Position numbers and translations under genes: made by a program. Below are positions 7,112-14,877 of a stretch of 20,227 nucleotides of DNA, in pieces (the first letter of the stretch is position 1; the number at the start of each line of letters is the position of its first letter). The stretch is from Holophagaceae bacterium UBA692 (GTDB lineage Bacteria; Acidobacteriota; Holophagae; Holophagales; Holophagaceae). The DNA is taken from NCBI GenBank assembly GCA_002297665.1, contig DBMS01000101.1:1029-21255 (forward strand), given 5' to 3'. The notes under the pieces were generated by a model, which saw only the letters and a list, made by a program, of their open reading frames with translations, was not told where the DNA came from and did not search any database.

Positions 7112-7641
7112 CCACCGAACCCGATCCCAAGCCCCAGCTCCAGCCCAAGCCCCGGCCGTCCTGGCTCCTCGGCGCCATCGCCTCGCTCCTGCTCCTCCAG
7201 GTGGGCCTCCTCTGGATGCAGGGCAGCATGCTGGAACGCCAGTACGGCACCCTCATGGGCCTGCGCCAGGACATGCAGGACCTCACCGAAAGCCTGGACA
7301 GCTTCCAGGGGAATTTCGACCCGGGCGCCGACGAAGGCATGCTGCGGCCCTCCTCCCGCCGGATCCACCCCCGGCGCGGTCTCCAGCGGGTGCGTCTCCA
7401 GGAGCAGGAAGGGGACCAGGGCGTGCGCAAGGAGATGGCCGATCAGCGCAAGAGCGAGCGCGAGGCCGTGGAGAAGGCCCGGGAGGCGCAGAGCAAGCTC
7501 TCCATCGCCGAGAACTACCGCAAGGCCGAGGAGAAGAAGCGCCTCGAGGCCGAGGGGAACCGGTGGCGGCCCCTCCTGTGGGGAGGCGCGGTGGTGGCGC
7601 TGCTGGCCCTGGTGCTGCGCGCCTGGATGAGGAACCGGTAG
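7108..7641 (+). CDS. Two-helix membrane protein with coiled coil
   Basis: This is a 177-residue protein of unknown family. It has a Pro/Lys-rich N-terminal tail (1-18), a membrane helix (19-38) and a long charged helical middle. Residues about 95-150 are rich in Glu, Lys, Arg, Gln and Ala with heptad-like spacing, predicted as a coiled coil. A second membrane helix (155-172) precedes the short basic end RAWMRNR. The ATG at 7108 overlaps the TGA of the phosphatase gene, so the two are probably translationally coupled and act together. A structural or partner role for the upstream sensor phosphatase is plausible but inferred only from position. Confidence 0.8.
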   Translation: MTTEPDPKPQLQPKPRPSWLLGAIASLLLLQVGLLWMQGSMLERQYGTLMGLRQDMQDLTESLDSFQGNFDPGADEGMLRPSSRRIHPRRGLQRVRLQEQEGDQGVRKEMADQRKSEREAVEKAREAQSKLSIAENYRKAEEKKRLEAEGNRWRPLLWGGAVVALLALVLRAWMRNR

Positions 7642-7643
7642 CC

Positions 7644-8438
7644 ATGTCCCTGCATGAATTCCTCCAGGCCGATCCGGAGTGCGTCCGGCTCCTGGAGGGC
7701 GCCGTCCTGGCCGTGGGACCCATGCTGGGGGAGGAGGACGCCGCCCCGGTGGTGAGGACGGTCGAGGCCTGGGCCGACGCCCTGGCCGGGCACATGCCGC
7801 TGCCCTGGACGATCCATGGGGGCATCGACGCCCTCAACACGTACCTGTTCCAGCAGGTGGGCCTGCAGGGCGACCGGGAGACCTACGACGACCCCGCCAA
7901 CGCCCTGCTCCCCAAGGTGCTGGAGCGCAAGCGGGGCATGCCCATCACCCTCTCCATCCTCTGGATGGAGGTGGCGCGGCGCCTGGGCTTCCGGGCCATC
8001 GGCGTGGGCCTGCCGGGGCACTTCATCTCCGGGATCCAGCTGGACATGGGCACCCTCTACTTCGACGCCTTCAACGGGGGCCGGCCCGTGGGCGAGGAGG
8101 ATGCGGCCTGGCTCGTGGAGCAGTCCACCGGGGGACGCGCGGTCTTCCACCCCTCCATGCTGGCCCCCGTGGCCAACCGCGCCATCCTGGGGCGCCTGGT
8201 GCGCAACCTTCACGTGCGCTTCGCGCGCACCGGCAACTGGGACGAGGCCATCTGGACCGCCACGCACCTGGTGCTGCTCAACCCCCGGGAAAGCGCGTCG
8301 TACCGGGACCGCGCCTTCGTGCGGTTCAAGCGGGGCGAAACCTCCCAGGGCATGCTCGACCTTCAGGAGGCCATCCGGCTGAGTCCCGAAGGGGACCCCG
8401 AGCTGGTCCAGTGGCTGGAAAAACTGCAGAGGGACTAG
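7644..8438 (+). CDS. SirB1-family transglutaminase-like / TPR protein
   Basis: This 264-residue protein has the SirB1-type arrangement. A transglutaminase-like region (about 50-165) carries the signature DDPANALLPKVLERKRGMPI (82-101) and then TLSILWMEVARRLGF, VGLPGHF (121-127) and YFDAFNGG (139-146). A TPR region (about 180-255) follows. His126 and Asp141 occupy the usual second and third positions of a transglutaminase triad. The position expected for the catalytic Cys is in MPITLS, so the protein is probably not a classical cysteine enzyme, as in other SirB1 relatives. The molecular function of the family is unclear. The start at ATG 7644 is supported by GAGGAA at 7629-7634, inside the previous gene. 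It is the third gene of the phosphatase unit, two bases after the previous stop. Confidence 0.88.
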   Translation: MSLHEFLQADPECVRLLEGAVLAVGPMLGEEDAAPVVRTVEAWADALAGHMPLPWTIHGGIDALNTYLFQQVGLQGDRETYDDPANALLPKVLERKRGMPITLSILWMEVARRLGFRAIGVGLPGHFISGIQLDMGTLYFDAFNGGRPVGEEDAAWLVEQSTGGRAVFHPSMLAPVANRAILGRLVRNLHVRFARTGNWDEAIWTATHLVLLNPRESASYRDRAFVRFKRGETSQGMLDLQEAIRLSPEGDPELVQWLEKLQRD

Positions 8439-8441
8439 GGA

Positions 8442-9011
8442 ATGGATCTGAGCCGCTTTCTGGAACTGGCGCGCAACCACGGCTGGCAGGGCCTGTCACT
8501 GTGGGGCGTCCTCCTGTGGCAGGCCCTCCTGTGGGTGGGGCTGGTGCGCCTGCACCTGGCCCTGCACCGGGAGGAGGCCCCCTGGGAGGAATGCGTCGGC
8601 AAGATCCGCTCCGCCTTCCTGCGCAGGATCAACGGCGAGGAGGAGCTGGCCGAGCTCAAGGTCCACAACTACGCCCCCCTGGTGGACCAGCTCGTGGCCC
8701 TGAACTTCGCCGAGGCCAAGACCCCCGTCATGGAGCGCTGGCTCCTGCTCAAGTGGAAGACCCAGGAGTGCCTGCGCCCCTACTGGATCCGCTGGGGCCA
8801 CCTGCTCATCGCGTTCGGGGTGGTGGTGTGGTTCCTGTACGGCCTGCGCATCGACCTGGGCCTGGAGCCGCTCAAGCGCACCCCCTGCGACCCGCGGCTG
8901 CTGTGGGTGTGGCTGGGCTACGCGATGATCCTGGCGTGGAAGCTGGTGCGCCTCCACGGGAACCTGGAGCGGGTCCAGAGGAGCCTCATCCTGCCGAGGC
9001 GGGACGAGTAG
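8442..9011 (+). CDS. Three-helix membrane protein of unknown function
   Basis: This 189-residue protein has predicted membrane helices at about 18-40, 118-136 and 152-169. The cytoplasmic-looking loop between the first two (41-115) is rich in Glu, Lys and Arg. I recognise no family. It starts three bases after the previous stop with AGAGGGA at 8428-8434 as SD, so it is the fourth and last gene of the unit that begins with the PDZ/SpoIIE phosphatase. Its 3' end overlaps the 3' end of the convergent threonine aldolase gene by 26 bases (8986-9011), leaving no room for a separate terminator. Confidence 0.78.
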   Translation: MDLSRFLELARNHGWQGLSLWGVLLWQALLWVGLVRLHLALHREEAPWEECVGKIRSAFLRRINGEEELAELKVHNYAPLVDQLVALNFAEAKTPVMERWLLLKWKTQECLRPYWIRWGHLLIAFGVVVWFLYGLRIDLGLEPLKRTPCDPRLLWVWLGYAMILAWKLVRLHGNLERVQRSLILPRRDE

Positions 9012-10044
9012 CCGCCAGTCTCCCGATCGCCGCCACGAACGATGCCGCGTCCTCCGGCAGCGAGTCCCACGCGCACATCCAGCGCACCAGCCCCGCGCGT
9101 TCGTCCCAGGGCCAGAAAAAGGTCTCGGCCTGCAGGGGCGCCAGCATGGGCACGGGGATCCTCGCGAAGACGGCGTTGGATTCCACCGGGAAGGCCACCT
9201 GGACGCCGGGGAGGTCCTTGACCGCGGCCTCCAGGGCCTTGGCCGCGGCATTGGCCCTGCGGCCGTTCTCGATCCACAGGCCGTCCTCCAGGAGGGCCTC
9301 GAACTGCGCGGCGGTGAAGCGCATCTTGGAGGCCAGCTGCATGGCGTGCTTCTGGTGGAAGGGATAGTCCGGGCCCAGGCCGGGCTTGAGGAAGACGACG
9401 GCCTCCCCGCCCAGCATGCCCTGCTTGGTGCCGCCGAAGCTGAGGGCGTCCACGCCCGCCAGCATCGCGCGGGCGGACACCCCCGTGGAGGCCACGGCGC
9501 AGCCCAGGCGCGCGCCGTCCACGTGCACGCCCAGGCCGTGGGCATGGGCCAGGTCCGCGAGGGCGGCGAGCTCGGCCACGGTGTACACCGTCCCCAGCTC
9601 CGTGGGCTGGGTGAGGGTGAGGGCCACCGGCACCGCGCCGTGCACCCCGTGGGCGCGGCCCAGGGCGTCCGCAAGGGCGCCGGGATCGATCTTCCCGTCC
9701 ACGGAGCGCAGCGGGAGCAGCCGCATGCCCAGGAACCGCTCCGGTGCGGTGCTCTCGTCGTTGCAGAGGTGCGCCACGTCCGAGCAGAGGACGGCCCCGT
9801 AGGGCCTGGCGAACGCCATGAGCGCCGTCACGTTGGCGCCCGTGCCGTTGAAGACGAAGTGGGTGGCCACCTCCCGCCCGAAGAGCGCGTCGAAGGCGGC
9901 CCGGGCCCGGCCCGTCACGGCGTCCTCGCCGTAGGCCATGGCGTGGCCGTGGTTGCAGGCCTGGATGGCCTCCATGATCCGGGGATGGACCCCCGCGAAG
10001 TTGTCGCTGGCGAAACCGCGTGGGAAGGCGTCGGGTGCGTGCAA
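8986..10044 (-). CDS. ltaE: Low-specificity threonine aldolase (PLP enzyme)
   Basis: This fold-type I PLP enzyme of the beta-eliminating lyase/threonine aldolase family cleaves L-threonine or allo-threonine to glycine and acetaldehyde. Seen: ASDNFAGVHP at the N-terminus, HVDGARL (Asp binding the pyridine nitrogen) and SFGGTKQG, whose Lys (about residue 207) is the Schiff-base lysine. Length, about 352 residues, is normal. The start is a TTG. I prefer 10044, which has GGAG six bases upstream; TTG 10056 is in frame but has no SD. It lies 5-17 bases after the ribA stop and is probably cotranscribed with it. The 3' end overlaps the convergent membrane protein gene. Confidence 0.9.
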   Translation of the reverse strand: MHAPDAFPRGFASDNFAGVHPRIMEAIQACNHGHAMAYGEDAVTGRARAAFDALFGREVATHFVFNGTGANVTALMAFARPYGAVLCSDVAHLCNDESTAPERFLGMRLLPLRSVDGKIDPGALADALGRAHGVHGAVPVALTLTQPTELGTVYTVAELAALADLAHAHGLGVHVDGARLGCAVASTGVSARAMLAGVDALSFGGTKQGMLGGEAVVFLKPGLGPDYPFHQKHAMQLASKMRFTAAQFEALLEDGLWIENGRRANAAAKALEAAVKDLPGVQVAFPVESNAVFARIPVPMLAPLQAETFFWPWDERAGLVRWMCAWDSLPEDAASFVAAIGRLAATRPASAG

Positions 10045-10060
10045 TGCGGGCTCCAACCGG

Positions 10061-10756
10061 CTACAGCTTGGGGTCTTCCTTGAAGTCCAGCATGTGTCCG
10101 GACTTGCTGGCCTTGGTCTTCAGGTATTTCAGGTTGTAGGGGTTGGACGCCAGCTGGTGGGCCTCCCGCTGCACGTGGATCCCGGCCCCTTCGAGGGCGT
10201 TGATCTTCCTGGGATTGTTCGTGAGGAGGCGGACCTTGCGGATCCCGAAGAACTTCAGCATCTCCACGGCCGATTCGTAGGTGCGCAGGTCGTCGGCGAA
10301 GCCCAGTTCGTGGTTGGCCTCCACCGTGTCGAAGCCCTGCTCCTGGAGCGCGTAGGCCTTGAGCTTGTTCAGGAGGCCGATGCCCCGGCCCTCCTGGCGC
10401 AGGTAGAGCACGATGCCGCCGTGCTCGCCCACGTAGCGCAGGGCGGATTCCAGCTGGGCGCGGCAATCGCACTTGAGGCTGCCCAGCACGTCGCCCGTCC
10501 AGCACTCGCTGTGGATGCGCACGTTCACCCGCTTGCGGGCGTCGATGTCGCCGGAGACGATGGCCAGGTGCTCCTTGCCGGTCATCTTCTCCAGGAAGCC
10601 GTAGACGACGTATTTCCCGAAGATGGAGGGAACGTTGGCCTTGGCCACGAAGGGGACCGATTCGGTCTCGAAGCGCGTCACCACTTCCAGGGGGGAATCC
10701 GGGGCGAGTTCCAGGTGGGGGGCGCTGCTGCTGTCTTTGGGGGCCATGCGTTTCAT
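10061..10756 (-). CDS. ribA: GTP cyclohydrolase II
   Basis: The enzyme opens GTP to 2,5-diamino-6-ribosylamino-4(3H)-pyrimidinone 5'-phosphate, the first step of riboflavin synthesis. The zinc ligands are Cys85, Cys96 and Cys98 (C-X10-C-X-C in SECWTGDVLGSLKCDC). The active-site RQEGRGIGL is at 120-128 and LLTNNPRKINAL lies near the end. It is a single-domain form of about 231 residues without the RibB domain that is fused to it in many bacteria; no ribB is in the window. In-frame starts are ATG 10798, 10756 and 10747. The first has no SD, and the last has GGA at suitable spacing, so the start remains uncertain within nine bases. Its neighbours are ltaE downstream and nrnA upstream, on the same strand. 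Confidence 0.93.
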   Translation of the reverse strand: MKRMAPKDSSSAPHLELAPDSPLEVVTRFETESVPFVAKANVPSIFGKYVVYGFLEKMTGKEHLAIVSGDIDARKRVNVRIHSECWTGDVLGSLKCDCRAQLESALRYVGEHGGIVLYLRQEGRGIGLLNKLKAYALQEQGFDTVEANHELGFADDLRTYESAVEMLKFFGIRKVRLLTNNPRKINALEGAGIHVQREAHQLASNPYNLKYLKTKASKSGHMLDFKEDPKL

Positions 10757-10840
10757 TCCGCGGTCTGCGATTCGTGAAAGGGGGTGTGGAATAGGCATGC
10801 ACGTGGGACCGGGGCGGGGCGCGCGCGATCCCGGGGGTGA

Positions 10841-11836
10841 TCAGGTCAGGTCGGCCTCCAGCTGGGCGAGCACGGCCGCGTCCATCTCATTCTGGGCCCT
10901 GGACAGGGGGCCGTCCAGTTTGGCGCCCGACGCCAGCCGGTGGCCGCCCCCGCCGAAGCGGCGGCAGACCTGGTTCACGTTCGCCCGTTCTCGCGACCGG
11001 AGGCTCGCCTTGATGCGCCCGTCGGCCAGCTGGTAGAGGAGGCAGGACACCTCCACGCCCCTCAGTTCCAGGGGGCGGTTCACGAGGGTCTCCATGTCGT
11101 CGTGGTCCGCCCCGCAGGCGTCCAGGTCGTCCTGGGTGAGGCTGATGCGTGCGTAGCGGCCCTCGCCCAGCAGGACCAGCTTGTCGAAGGCCCTGCCGGT
11201 CAGGCGGAGCTTCTGCAGGCGTCCCTGGTGGTAGAGGTTCTGGTAGATGCGGGCCGGCGCCACGCCCTGCTCGATGAGCTGGGCCGCCATGCGGTGCACC
11301 TTGGGGGTGGCGTTGGAAAAGCGGAAATTGCCCGTGTCCTCCACGACGCCGGCGTACAGGGCGTCGGCCATGGACGCGGGCAGGGGCAGGGGCAGGTGGG
11401 CCACCGCCAGGTCGTACACCAGCTCGGCGCTGGCGGAGGCCGCGGGATCCGTGAACTCCTGGTCGAACCCCGCGGGGGCGTCCTTCAGGTGGTGGTCCAG
11501 GCAGGCGGTGACGGCGGGGGTGGCCTGGAAGGCCGGGAGCAGCGGGCCCAGGCGGTGGGGTTCCGAGGCGTCCACGATGATCCAGGCGCTGGGCCAGGCG
11601 GCCAGGTCCCGGTGCCGGCCTTCCAGGTCCAGGGCCTCCACCCAGCCTTCGGGATCCATGAAGCCCAGGAATTCCGGAAGGTGGGGATGGACGACGATGC
11701 GCACCGCCTTGCCCCGGGCCTTCAGGTAGTGGGCCAGGCCCACCATGGCGCCCATGCCGTCGCCGTCCGGATTCTCATGGGTGGTCAGCAGGATCCGGTC
11801 CTGGTTTTCAAGAAAGGCGTTGAAGCGGTTCAGCAA
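10841..11836 (-). CDS. nrnA: DHH/DHHA1 phosphoesterase, NrnA-like (nanoRNase / pAp phosphatase)
   Basis: This 331-residue protein probably degrades short oligoribonucleotides and/or 3'-phosphoadenosine 5'-phosphate in the cytoplasm. The DHH metal-binding residues are all visible: His20, Asp24 and Asp26 in THENPDGDGMG, Asp89 in IIVDASE, DHH at 114-116 and Asp167 in GVVEDTGNFRF. The DHHA1 domain ends with the RNA-binding glycine motif RFGGGGHRLASGA (293-305). Size and domain order fit NrnA rather than RecJ, which is larger. The start is TTG 11836, well supported by AGAGGT five bases upstream. It follows add by 35 bases on the same strand. Confidence 0.9.
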   Translation of the reverse strand: MLNRFNAFLENQDRILLTTHENPDGDGMGAMVGLAHYLKARGKAVRIVVHPHLPEFLGFMDPEGWVEALDLEGRHRDLAAWPSAWIIVDASEPHRLGPLLPAFQATPAVTACLDHHLKDAPAGFDQEFTDPAASASAELVYDLAVAHLPLPLPASMADALYAGVVEDTGNFRFSNATPKVHRMAAQLIEQGVAPARIYQNLYHQGRLQKLRLTGRAFDKLVLLGEGRYARISLTQDDLDACGADHDDMETLVNRPLELRGVEVSCLLYQLADGRIKASLRSRERANVNQVCRRFGGGGHRLASGAKLDGPLSRAQNEMDAAVLAQLEADLT

Positions 11837-11871
11837 TTCCGACCTCTTTGGTCAACTGTAGCACAAGCGGG

Positions 11872-12939
11872 TCATAGCTGTTCCTTCTTGCTCTCCAGGC
11901 TGTGGGGCTGGAAGGACTTCAGCTCGTTCACCACGTCCGAGAGCAGGGCCCGCTTCACCGCGTAGGGCAGGAAGGCGCTCTTGAAGCCCATGATGATGAG
12001 CTCTTTGATCTCGTCCAGGGTGAAGCCCAGGCTCTCGTGCAGGTGGAGGTACTCCTCGCTGACGGTGGTGCGGGTGACCATGCGGTTGTCCGTGTTGACG
12101 GTCACCCGCAGGCCCAGGTCGTAGAAGAGGCGGATGGGGTGCTCGGCCATGGTGCGCACGGCCCGGGTCTGCACGTTGGAGGAGGGGCAGCATTCCAGGG
12201 GGATGCGGTGGTCGTTCACGTAGTTGAGCAGATCCCCGTTCTCGATGAGACGGACGCCGTGGCCGATGCGGTGGGCGCCGCAGAGGTGGATGGCCTGGTG
12301 GATGCTCTCGGGCCCGTACGCCTCGCCGGCGTGCAGGGTGCAGTTGATGTTGTTGGCCAGCACCCGGCTGAAGGCCTCCCGGTGCTTCTTGGCGGGGAAG
12401 TCCTCCTCCGCGCCGGCCAGGTCGAAGCCCACCACGCCCTTGTTCTTGAATGCGACCGTCAGATCGGCCAGGCGATTGGAGAGCTCCGGGCTGATGTGCC
12501 GGATGCCGCAGAGGATGACGCCGGTCTTGATGTTGAAGTCCTTCTCCGCCTTGGCGAGGCCCTCCACCACGGCCTGCACGATGTGGTGCAGGGTCAGGCC
12601 CTTCTGCTGGTGCAGGATGGGGCTGTAGCGCACCTCCAGGTACCGGACGTTCTCCGCGGCGGCGTCCTCGGCCAGTTCGTACGCCGTGCGCACCAGGGAA
12701 TCGTAGGTCTGCATCACCGACAGGGTGACGTCGAAGGCCTTGAGGTAGTCCACCAGGGACGTGCACTCCTCGCCCACCTCCACGAAGGGGCGCAGGGTCT
12801 CGATGGTGGTGCCCGGAAGGGCGACCCCCTGCTCCTGGGCCAGCTCGAGGATGGTGGCGAGGCGCAGGCTGCCGTCCAGATGGACGTGCAGGTCGGTCTT
12901 GGGGAGGCGCTGGATGTCTTCGAGAGTGAGTTTTCGCAT
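11872..12939 (-). CDS. add: Adenosine deaminase
   Basis: The enzyme hydrolyses adenosine or deoxyadenosine to inosine in purine salvage. The 355-residue protein has the amidohydrolase metal site: HVH (His18, His20), HAGEAYG with His203 and Glu206, HRIGHGVRL (223-231) and NTDN with Asp284. Mammalian and E. coli enzymes carry NTDD; the second Asp is Asn285 here, a variant I recall from actinobacterial Add proteins, so activity is still expected. An aminodeoxyfutalosine or adenine deaminase is a less likely alternative that motif reading cannot fully exclude. The start at ATG 12939 has only GAGGG immediately adjacent. It lies 36 bases downstream of the chemoreceptor gene. Confidence 0.9.
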   Translation of the reverse strand: MRKLTLEDIQRLPKTDLHVHLDGSLRLATILELAQEQGVALPGTTIETLRPFVEVGEECTSLVDYLKAFDVTLSVMQTYDSLVRTAYELAEDAAAENVRYLEVRYSPILHQQKGLTLHHIVQAVVEGLAKAEKDFNIKTGVILCGIRHISPELSNRLADLTVAFKNKGVVGFDLAGAEEDFPAKKHREAFSRVLANNINCTLHAGEAYGPESIHQAIHLCGAHRIGHGVRLIENGDLLNYVNDHRIPLECCPSSNVQTRAVRTMAEHPIRLFYDLGLRVTVNTDNRMVTRTTVSEEYLHLHESLGFTLDEIKELIIMGFKSAFLPYAVKRALLSDVVNELKSFQPHSLESKKEQL

Positions 12940-12975
12940 CCCTCAGTTTACCGGGCGGACCCGGTTTCTACTATG

Positions 12976-14211
12976 CTATTCCACCCTGAAGTGGCTCAGG
13001 GAACTGCGCAGGTCCTCGGATTTCGCGGCGAGGTTGGTGGAGACCGTCTCCACGCCCTGGGCGGCGTTCTTGTTCCGGTTGGAGAGGTCCACCAGGCTGT
13101 TCATGGTCTCGATGAGGTCCTTGGTGAGGGCGGCGATGTGGGTCGTCTTGCGCACCAGGTCCGAGGAGGTGGCCACCGAGTCCTTGATCTTGGTGCCGGT
13201 GGTTCCCGCGTCGTCCAGCAGGCCGCGGGTGCGGTCGGACACGCCCATCATCTGCCGCGAGGCCCGGTCCGTCTCCGCGCACATGGCCTCGATGCCGTCC
13301 ACCACCTCCTTGACGTTGATGTTGATCTCCACCAGGGACCCCTGGGTCTTGGCGGCCAGCTTGCGGATCTCCTCGGCCACCACCGCGAAGCCCTTGCCGG
13401 CCTCCCGCGCGTGGGCCGCCTCGATGGAGGCGTTCAGGGCCAGGAGGTTGGTCTGGTTCGCGATGTCGGCGATGATCCCCAGCACGTTGTTGATGCCCTG
13501 CGCGTCCTCGCTCAGCTCGCGCATGCGCGCGGCCATGCGGGACTGCTTCTCCCCCTCGGCGATGACCACGCCGCCCACCTCGGCCAGGGTGGCCACGAAG
13601 GCCCCCAGGACCTTTTCCGTGGACTCCAGCGTCCCGGTGGTGGTGATGGACATCTCCTCGGTGACGTCCAGGTTGCGGGCCACGTCGGTCATGAGGCTGG
13701 AACTGTTCTCCGCCAGCTCGCACTGGCTGGTGACGTTGCCGGCCAGGTCCCGGGAAATGGCCGATAGCTCGTTGCTCGAAGCCGCGGTCTCGTTGGCGGC
13801 GGCCACGGAGCGGGCCACGGTGGCATGGGCCTTGTGGATGAACGTGTTGATGTAGCCGGCCAGCTGGCTGAGCTCGTCGGCGCCCGCCAGGGTGATGCGC
13901 TGGGTGAGGTCGCCCTCGCCCTCGGCGAGGTCGTGCATGCGCCGGGTGATCTGGGTGATGGAGGAGTGGATGCTCATGCTGATGAGCACGCCCGCGCCCG
14001 CGCCGCACACGATGAAAAAGGCCAGCAGGGCCAGGGTCGTGCGCATGGCCTCGGCGGCCACGACGCGGTTGGCCTCCACGTTGCCGTGGGTGGCCTCCAT
14101 GGCCCGGAGGTAATGCACGCCGGCCACGCCCAGGCAAACCAGGGCGAAGCTGCATCCGAGGACGATGACCAGCAGCCGGGTACGGATCTTGAGGAGCTTG
14201 AGCAGGTTCAT
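12976..14211 (-). CDS. Methyl-accepting chemotaxis protein without a sensor domain
   Basis: This 411-residue chemoreceptor-type protein has membrane helices at about 13-34 and 59-78, joined by a loop of only about 24 residues. There is thus no periplasmic ligand-binding domain. A HAMP domain (about 80-133, with RRMHDLAEGEGDLTQRI) and a cytoplasmic signalling coiled coil follow. The CheA/CheW-binding hairpin is clear at 243-285 (ADIANQTNLLALNASIEAAH and GKGFAVVAEEIRKLA). No C-terminal CheR-docking pentapeptide is present; the protein ends HFRVE. The start at ATG 14211 has a strong GGAGG four bases upstream. No other chemotaxis gene is in the window, so its pathway partner is unknown. It could sense membrane state or work through another receptor. 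Confidence 0.92.
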   Translation of the reverse strand: MNLLKLLKIRTRLLVIVLGCSFALVCLGVAGVHYLRAMEATHGNVEANRVVAAEAMRTTLALLAFFIVCGAGAGVLISMSIHSSITQITRRMHDLAEGEGDLTQRITLAGADELSQLAGYINTFIHKAHATVARSVAAANETAASSNELSAISRDLAGNVTSQCELAENSSSLMTDVARNLDVTEEMSITTTGTLESTEKVLGAFVATLAEVGGVVIAEGEKQSRMAARMRELSEDAQGINNVLGIIADIANQTNLLALNASIEAAHAREAGKGFAVVAEEIRKLAAKTQGSLVEININVKEVVDGIEAMCAETDRASRQMMGVSDRTRGLLDDAGTTGTKIKDSVATSSDLVRKTTHIAALTKDLIETMNSLVDLSNRNKNAAQGVETVSTNLAAKSEDLRSSLSHFRVE

Positions 14212-14265
14212 CCTTCCTCCACGCCAAGGCCGGCCGGAGCCGTCCCGGGTTTTTCCGTGCGCGCC

Positions 14266-14775
14266 CTAGGTGTGGATCTGGGCGACTTTCGTGCGGATGG
14301 CGTTCTCGTCCGTCTTGTCCACGCAGTCGGCGCACAGGCCGAAGATCTGCAGGCTGTGGTGCAGGGGCTTGAAGGTGCGTTCCTGGCAGATGGCGTCCTG
14401 GAGCGTCTCCAGGTCGGCGCGGTAGAACTCGAAGACCTTGTTGCAGGCCAGGCAGATCAGGTGATCATGATGCTCATTCTCATGGGCCGCCTCGTAGTTC
14501 GCGTGGCTCGAACCCAGGCTGCTCTTGCGCACGAGACCGCATTGCACCAGGAGGTCCAGGGTGCGGTAGACGGTGGCGCGGCTGATATCGCGTCCCAGCG
14601 TCTTGAGTTCCGCATGCAGTTCCTCGGCATCGAAGTGGCTGTCCTTGCGGAAGATGGTCGCGAGAATCTCCATACGCTCGCCCGTTAGTTTGAGCTTCTT
14701 GCTCCGGAGATAGGCCTCGAATCGGTGCGCTTCGGTGGAAGGAGCTCGGGAAGGCAGCGTCGGATCAGGGGACAT
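14266..14775 (-). CDS. Fur-family metal-responsive transcriptional regulator
   Basis: This 169-residue regulator of the Fur/PerR/Zur family starts at ATG 14775 with GGGAG five bases upstream; an in-frame ATG at 14829 lies in the A/T-rich control region and is unlikely. A winged-helix domain (about 15-90) contains the recognition helix SRATVYRTLDLL (65-76). The metal-rich hinge HENEHHDHLICLAC and two CxxC pairs (Cys108/111, Cys148/151) match the structural zinc site. Which metal or stress it reads (iron, zinc, peroxide) cannot be told from the sequence. The gene diverges from a tautomerase-like/winged-helix gene across a 102-base region and may control both itself and that gene. About 54 bases separate it from the downstream chemoreceptor. 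Confidence 0.92.
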   Translation of the reverse strand: MSPDPTLPSRAPSTEAHRFEAYLRSKKLKLTGERMEILATIFRKDSHFDAEELHAELKTLGRDISRATVYRTLDLLVQCGLVRKSSLGSSHANYEAAHENEHHDHLICLACNKVFEFYRADLETLQDAICQERTFKPLHHSLQIFGLCADCVDKTDENAIRTKVAQIHT

Positions 14776-14877
14776 GGATACTCCCAGTGTGGAAAAGTCG
14801 TTTAAGGGATCAAAAAGAATTCCCCTCATTCATAATACAGATTAAATTGAAATCACCCCCGTTTTAAAGGAGTGTGT
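14776..14877. promoter_or_regulatory. A/T-rich divergent control region between the Fur-family gene and the tautomerase-like gene
   Basis: This is the most A/T-rich stretch I see in the window. It contains CATAAT (14831-14836) on the plus strand, which reads TATTAT (14832-14837) on the minus strand and could be a -10 for either gene. I find no good -35. The segment TCATAAT followed by an imperfect ATTA half-site (14830-14846) partly resembles a PerR/Fur box: the left half matches TTATAAT at 6 of 7 positions and the right half is poor. AAAGGAG at 14866-14872 is a strong SD for the rightward gene. Confidence 0.45.

Noticed and set aside
11837..11871. GACC/GGTC inverted repeat between nrnA and add
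   Set aside because: A 4-bp stem is too short to call a terminator or operator, and it overlaps the nrnA SD.
11902..13767. A 621-codon open frame antisense to add and the chemoreceptor gene
   Set aside because: It spans two well-supported genes, has no recognisable motif and has the Val/Gly/His/Gln-rich composition typical of antisense GC-rich frames.
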